From positions 1 through 9,274 of the forward strand of contig JAQUYY010000059.1 of NCBI GenBank assembly GCA_028691575.1: 9,274 nt of DNA, given 5' to 3'. This document shows, in pieces, positions 6,717 to 9,274 of the stretch. This DNA comes from Candidatus Gastranaerophilales bacterium (lineage in GTDB: Bacteria; Cyanobacteriota; Vampirovibrionia; Gastranaerophilales; JAQUYY01). The position numbers and the translations under genes are program-made. How positions within the stretch are numbered: position 1 is the stretch's first letter; every line of letters begins with the position of its first letter. Under the pieces are notes generated by a model. The model had not been told where the DNA came from, made no database searches, and worked only from the letters and a program-made list of their open reading frames with translations.

Positions 6717-6745
6717 ATTATAGTACTTTTTTAAAGAAATGTAAA
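6717..6745 (-). promoter_or_regulatory. Sigma70-type promoter of the chemotaxis receptor gene
   Basis: On the minus strand TTTACA (6745-6740) is separated by exactly 17 bases from a perfect TATAAT (6722-6717). Transcription would start near 6710, giving a leader of about 38 bases that includes the AAGGAAG ribosome site (6684-6678). This is a housekeeping-type promoter. I do not see a sigma28 flagellar promoter for the receptor. Confidence 0.75.
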
Positions 6746-6778
6746 CAAAAATGAATAATTTTACGAAATGACAATGTT

Positions 6779-6807
6779 TTTAAAATTCATAATACTATAA
6801 TTATACT
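6779..6807 (+). promoter_or_regulatory. Possible coaD promoter
   Basis: TTTAAA (6779-6784), 17 bases, then TATACT (6802-6807) gives four and five of six consensus matches. Transcription would start near 6814. The stretch is so rich in A+T that other boxes, such as TATAAT at 6796-6801 with no matching -35, are also present. The choice is uncertain. Confidence 0.35.
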
Positions 6808-6811
6808 ATAT

Positions 6812-6826
6812 TAAGTAATATACTTA
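6812..6826. repeat. Palindrome at the probable coaD transcription start
   Basis: TAAGTA, then ATA, then TACTTA is a perfect inverted repeat with 6-base arms, placed where the proposed coaD promoter would start transcription. It could be a repressor operator. Arms this short in AT-rich DNA can be chance. Confidence 0.3.
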
Positions 6827-6867
6827 TATTTAAGAAAAATAAGATTAAACAAAAAGGTGGCAAATTA

Positions 6868-7344
6868 ATGACGCTGGCAATTTATCCGGGAAGTTTTGAC
6901 CCTATTACAAACGGTCATATTGATGTTCTTAAAAGAGCATCAAAACTCTTTGATAAAGTTATTATTGCCGTATTAATCAATCAATCTAAAACACCTTTTT
7001 TACCTATTGAAACGAGAATTGATTTAATAATAGATGCTATAAAAGATATTAAAAATGTAGAAGTCGACAGTTTTAACGGATTAACCGTCAAATATGCCCA
7101 AAGCAAAAATGCCAATGCTTTAATAAGAGGTTTGAGGGCTGTTTCGGATTTTGAACATGAAATGCAAATGGCTCAAATGAACAAAAATCTTTGCAAAGAT
7201 TTAGAAACTATTTTTTTAGTTCCTAAAGTGAAGTATAATTTTTTATCATCAAGTGTAGTTAGAGAAATTGCACTTCTCGGAGGAGATATCTCTAACCTTG
7301 TACCACAATCTGTTAATGATTATTTTGAAAGTATGAAGAAATGA
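6868..7344 (+). CDS. coaD: Phosphopantetheine adenylyltransferase CoaD
   Basis: CoaD transfers AMP from ATP to 4'-phosphopantetheine to give dephospho-CoA, the penultimate step of coenzyme A synthesis in the cytosol. It is usually a hexamer. The 158 residues match the normal bacterial length of about 160. The nucleotidyltransferase motif YPGSFDPITNGH (6-17) holds His17, which stabilises the transition state. Lys41, Arg87 in RGLRAVSDFEHE, and SSSVVRE (127-133) are further active-site and ATP-binding elements. The start ATG is preceded by AAGGTGG at a seven-base spacing. The stop overlaps the ribosome site (GAGGAT) of the next gene, so the two are co-transcribed and probably translationally linked. 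It diverges from the chemotaxis receptor gene across a 195-base AT-rich region holding both promoters. Confidence 0.98.
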   Translation: MTLAIYPGSFDPITNGHIDVLKRASKLFDKVIIAVLINQSKTPFLPIETRIDLIIDAIKDIKNVEVDSFNGLTVKYAQSKNANALIRGLRAVSDFEHEMQMAQMNKNLCKDLETIFLVPKVKYNFLSSSVVREIALLGGDISNLVPQSVNDYFESMKK

Positions 7345-7355
7345 GGATATAAAGT

Positions 7356-7952
7356 ATGACAGTAAACAGTATTTACAAACTCTTGGACAAATTAGAAATC
7401 ATGGTACTTAAAGGCTTGCCAATACCTTTAACTCCATTTGTGATAGTACATCACGAAAAAGTTATAGATATATTGGACAAAATCAGAGCTGCTATTCCGG
7501 GAGAAATTCAAGAAGCTTGCGGAATTTTAAAAAGACGTGAAGAAATTCAAGCAGAAACTCAAAACAAAGTTAATCAATTAATGGGCGAAGCTAAGTACAG
7601 AGCAGAACAGATTTTAAGCGAATCAGAACTTTTAAATGCCGTTCAATCTGAAGCTGAAAAAATCCGGCAACAAGTTATTTCAGACTGTGAAGAAATGAAA
7701 AAACAAGCTATAGTTGATGTTGAATCCATTAAAGCTAATGCTTATTCAGAAGCTCAAATGATTAAAGATGGTGCAAATAAATATGCCGAAAATATTTTAG
7801 CGGATCTTGACAAAAATTTAACTCATATTCACTCAATAGTTAAAAATGGTCAAAGCCATATGATTTCTTCAAAAACTCCTGAACAAAATTCAAATTCAAG
7901 AATGCTTAATTCTCAGCAATATGCATATGAGCAGCAAAAAACTCAAAAATAG
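7356..7952 (+). CDS. Coiled-coil protein of the DivIVA/ATP-synthase-b-like family linked to coaD
   Basis: The 198-residue protein opens with a compact region (~1-56) holding LLDKLE, PIPLTPFVIV and KVIDILDKIRAAIPGEIQEA. This resembles a conserved N-terminus in proteins I know from Cyanobacteria and Clostridia, where the gene often lies next to coaD. Residues ~57-165 are one long charged alpha-helical stretch rich in Ala, Glu, Lys and Gln with heptad-like repeats (GEAKYRAEQILSESE, EAEKIRQQVISDCEEM, KYAENILADLDKNL). It is almost certainly a coiled coil, similar in feel to DivIVA or the ATP synthase b stalk. The tail (~166-198) is polar, rich in Gln, Asn and Ser, and probably disordered. There is no membrane segment or signal peptide. 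Cyanobacterial members are sometimes annotated as DivIVA-like cell-division proteins, but the function here is not established. The start has GAGGAT at seven bases. Confidence 0.85.
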   Translation: MTVNSIYKLLDKLEIMVLKGLPIPLTPFVIVHHEKVIDILDKIRAAIPGEIQEACGILKRREEIQAETQNKVNQLMGEAKYRAEQILSESELLNAVQSEAEKIRQQVISDCEEMKKQAIVDVESIKANAYSEAQMIKDGANKYAENILADLDKNLTHIHSIVKNGQSHMISSKTPEQNSNSRMLNSQQYAYEQQKTQK

Positions 7953-7977
7953 TTAATTAAAATTATTATATTTTAAC

Positions 7978-8010
7978 AAAACAGCGAAGAGTTCTCTTGG
8001 CTGTTTTTTA
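7978..8010 (+). terminator. Intrinsic terminator of the coaD operon
   Basis: AAAACAGC (7978-7985) pairs with GCTGTTTT (8000-8007). Inside these, AAGA pairs with TCTT around a GTTC loop, with a single G-G mismatch between the two helices. A T tract (8004-8009) completes the terminator. It sits 26 bases after the coiled-coil gene stop. Confidence 0.88.
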
Positions 8011-8032
8011 TTATGAAAAATAATCATTTTTG

Positions 8033-8062
8033 ATATTTAAACGTTAAATATTAATTAATATT
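8033..8062. repeat. Two overlapping AT palindromes upstream of lptC
   Basis: ATATTTAA, ACG, TTAAATAT (8033-8051) overlaps the perfect 16-base palindrome AATATTAATTAATATT (8047-8062). They lie between the coaD-operon terminator and the lptC start, in a place where a regulator could bind. The region is almost pure A+T, so chance palindromes are more likely than usual, and no regulator is implied by the sequence alone. Confidence 0.4.
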
Positions 8063-8094
8063 ATTTAAAAACTATTCTATATTTTTCATATTAC

Positions 8095-8103
8095 TGCTAA
8101 AAT
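8095..8103 (+). promoter_or_regulatory. Possible extended -10 promoter element for lptC
   Basis: TGCTAAAAT is an extended -10 element (TGn plus TAAAAT, five of six consensus). No good -35 lies at the right distance, which extended -10 promoters can tolerate. Transcription would start near 8110, about 37 bases before the lptC ATG and downstream of the palindromes at 8033-8062. Confidence 0.3.
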
Positions 8104-8146
8104 TGAAAAATAATATAAAGTGTATAAGAATCGGGAATTAGTTTGA

Positions 8147-8707
8147 ATGTCAAAAAAATCAATTTTTGCAAGTATCTTATTATCTGTAACAATTATTCTA
8201 ACGATGATTGTTTTTATTATTTCAACAAATTTAACTAAAAATTTTGACATAAAAGAAGAAGATGAAATATTAACCCAAAGTGATCAGGTTCAAGTAGAGG
8301 ATTTAATAATTACCGAAACAAAAGATGCCCAAAAATATTGGGAAATATATGCAAAATCAGGAACTTATCAAGGAGATAAAAATACCATTATTTTAAGTGA
8401 AATTAAAGGGAATTTTTATCAGGACGGAAAAGTTGTACTTAGTTTTGATGCTCCGACAGGTTCTTATTTGTCAAATAATAAAAAAATCCAAATTTCATCA
8501 GGTGCAAGGATTTTAACCGATAAGCAAGTTTATGTTGAAGCAGATAAACTTTATTGGACAGGAAAAGAAGAAGATATAACAGCAGAAGGCAATGTAAAAA
8601 TTGAAAAAGCTAATGAGATAAAAACAATTAGCGATAAATGTATTTTTAACGCAGACTTTACAAAATTTAAAATGATAGGCAATTCGATCGCAAAATTATA
8701 TAATTAA
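8147..8707 (+). CDS. lptC: LPS export protein LptC
   Basis: LptC is the bitopic inner-membrane protein that takes lipopolysaccharide from the LptB2FG transporter and hands it to LptA in the periplasm. The 186 residues match the family length. One N-terminal membrane helix (~6-26) follows a short Lys-rich cytoplasmic start (MSKK). The rest is a periplasmic beta-jellyroll with typical features: DAQKYWEIYAKSGTY (60-74), an alternating hydrophobic strand IILSEIKGNFYQDGKVVLSF, DAPTGSYLSNNKKIQIS, and VEADKLYW followed by ITAEGNVKIEK. Gene order with lptA directly downstream (28-base gap) supports the call. The ribosome site is weak (GGGA ten bases before ATG). Its presence means the organism has an outer membrane with LPS or a similar glycolipid. 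Confidence 0.9.
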   Translation: MSKKSIFASILLSVTIILTMIVFIISTNLTKNFDIKEEDEILTQSDQVQVEDLIITETKDAQKYWEIYAKSGTYQGDKNTIILSEIKGNFYQDGKVVLSFDAPTGSYLSNNKKIQISSGARILTDKQVYVEADKLYWTGKEEDITAEGNVKIEKANEIKTISDKCIFNADFTKFKMIGNSIAKLYN

Positions 8708-8735
8708 ATAAAAAAGAAAGAGAAATGACTGAATT

Positions 8736-9274
8736 ATGAACAAATTGAAAAAAACAAGTTTTATATTGATTTTAAGTGTAACAGTTTTGGCATGTGGTCA
8801 TCTGATAAAAACTTTCGCCAGTGACTTGCTTATACAAGCTAATAAACAAAGCCATGATGGGCAAACAAATATAACTACTTTCGAAGGCGCTGTAAAGGTT
8901 AACCTGGATGATATAACTGTTAAAAGTCCAAAAGCTGCTGTTAGAATAGGAAAAGATAACAAACCTGAAGAAGCAATTTTTATTGACGGTGCGTATGCAA
9001 TTAAGGATAACGGAATTTCTCAAAATGAAATAAAAGCTAACATTATCAGGCTTTCTTTGTTAGAAAACAAATTGCAGGCTGAAGGAAATGCTTTTACCTC
9101 TATTAAAGAAAAGAAAAAACTTGTTGTAACAATAAAAGCCGATTATCAGGAGTTTGACAAAACTTCAAGCATAATGACAGCTAAAGGCAATGTTATTATA
9201 AATTATAAAGAAGTTGAGACTCTCTCTGATAAAGCAAAAATTTTTGTAAAAGAAAACGGTGATTTAAAAGAAGT
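8736..9274 (+). CDS. lptA: LPS transport protein LptA/OstA-like (partial, C-terminus outside window)
   Basis: LptA forms the periplasmic bridge of stacked beta-jellyrolls that carries lipopolysaccharide from LptC to LptD. The frame starts at ATG 8736 and remains open to the window end (179 codons plus two bases). Residues 1-28 are a signal peptide (MNKLKK, a hydrophobic core, then TFA before Ser29). Cys20 in VLAC also resembles a lipobox, so a lipid anchor cannot be excluded. OstA-type repeats follow: FEGAVKVNLDDITVKSPKA (49-67), LEN-KLQAEGNAF (109-120) and AKGNVIINYKEVETLSDKAK (149-168), the alternating strand-and-turn pattern of the LptA fold. The start ATG overlaps the stop of a five-codon reading frame (8725-8739), which suggests coupled initiation. 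It is probably co-transcribed with lptC. Confidence 0.88.
   Translation, partial: MNKLKKTSFILILSVTVLACGHLIKTFASDLLIQANKQSHDGQTNITTFEGAVKVNLDDITVKSPKAAVRIGKDNKPEEAIFIDGAYAIKDNGISQNEIKANIIRLSLLENKLQAEGNAFTSIKEKKKLVVTIKADYQEFDKTSSIMTAKGNVIINYKEVETLSDKAKIFVKENGDLKE

Noticed and set aside
8772..9023. Open minus-strand frame of 83 codons
   Set aside because: It lies inside lptA, whose plus-strand frame has a signal peptide and OstA-type repeats.

Overview
The window is AT-rich (by eye about 70% A+T) and comes from a bacterium with an outer membrane, since it carries LptC and LptA of the lipopolysaccharide export bridge. The organism is also motile or at least chemotactic, because it encodes a full transmembrane methyl-accepting chemotaxis protein. 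The coaD gene is followed by a coiled-coil protein of a type I know from Cyanobacteria and Clostridia. Together with the base composition and the outer-membrane genes, this makes a non-photosynthetic cyanobacterial relative (Vampirovibrionia/Melainabacteria, for example Gastranaerophilales) my best guess. The lineage is inference only.

Left arm (1-6672): every gene is on the minus strand, so transcription runs right to left. In that order it holds a chemotaxis receptor with its own sigma70-type promoter and an intrinsic terminator, a TPR lipoprotein, a TTG-started MerR-type HTH/coiled-coil protein, hisF, a three-domain HisA-HisI-HisE fusion, and the first 312 codons of hisD. The hisD gene leaves the window at its catalytic glutamate. 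The his genes supply histidine pathway steps 2, 3 and 4 (all in the one fused polypeptide), the cyclase half of step 5 (HisF), and the final oxidation (HisD). HisH, HisG, HisB and HisC are not in the window.

Right arm (6868-9274): every gene is on the plus strand. The coaD gene (coenzyme A synthesis) lies 11 bases before a DivIVA/ATP-synthase-b-like coiled-coil gene, and the pair ends at a clear intrinsic terminator. After a very AT-rich gap with two overlapping palindromes come lptC and the start of lptA.

The most unusual items are the HisA-HisI-HisE fusion and the MerR/coiled-coil gene two bases upstream of hisF. A perfect terminator-like hairpin also lies antisense inside the chemotaxis receptor gene. 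No gene-free stretch exceeds 200 bases. I saw no tRNA, rRNA, CRISPR array, insertion sequence or phage gene.
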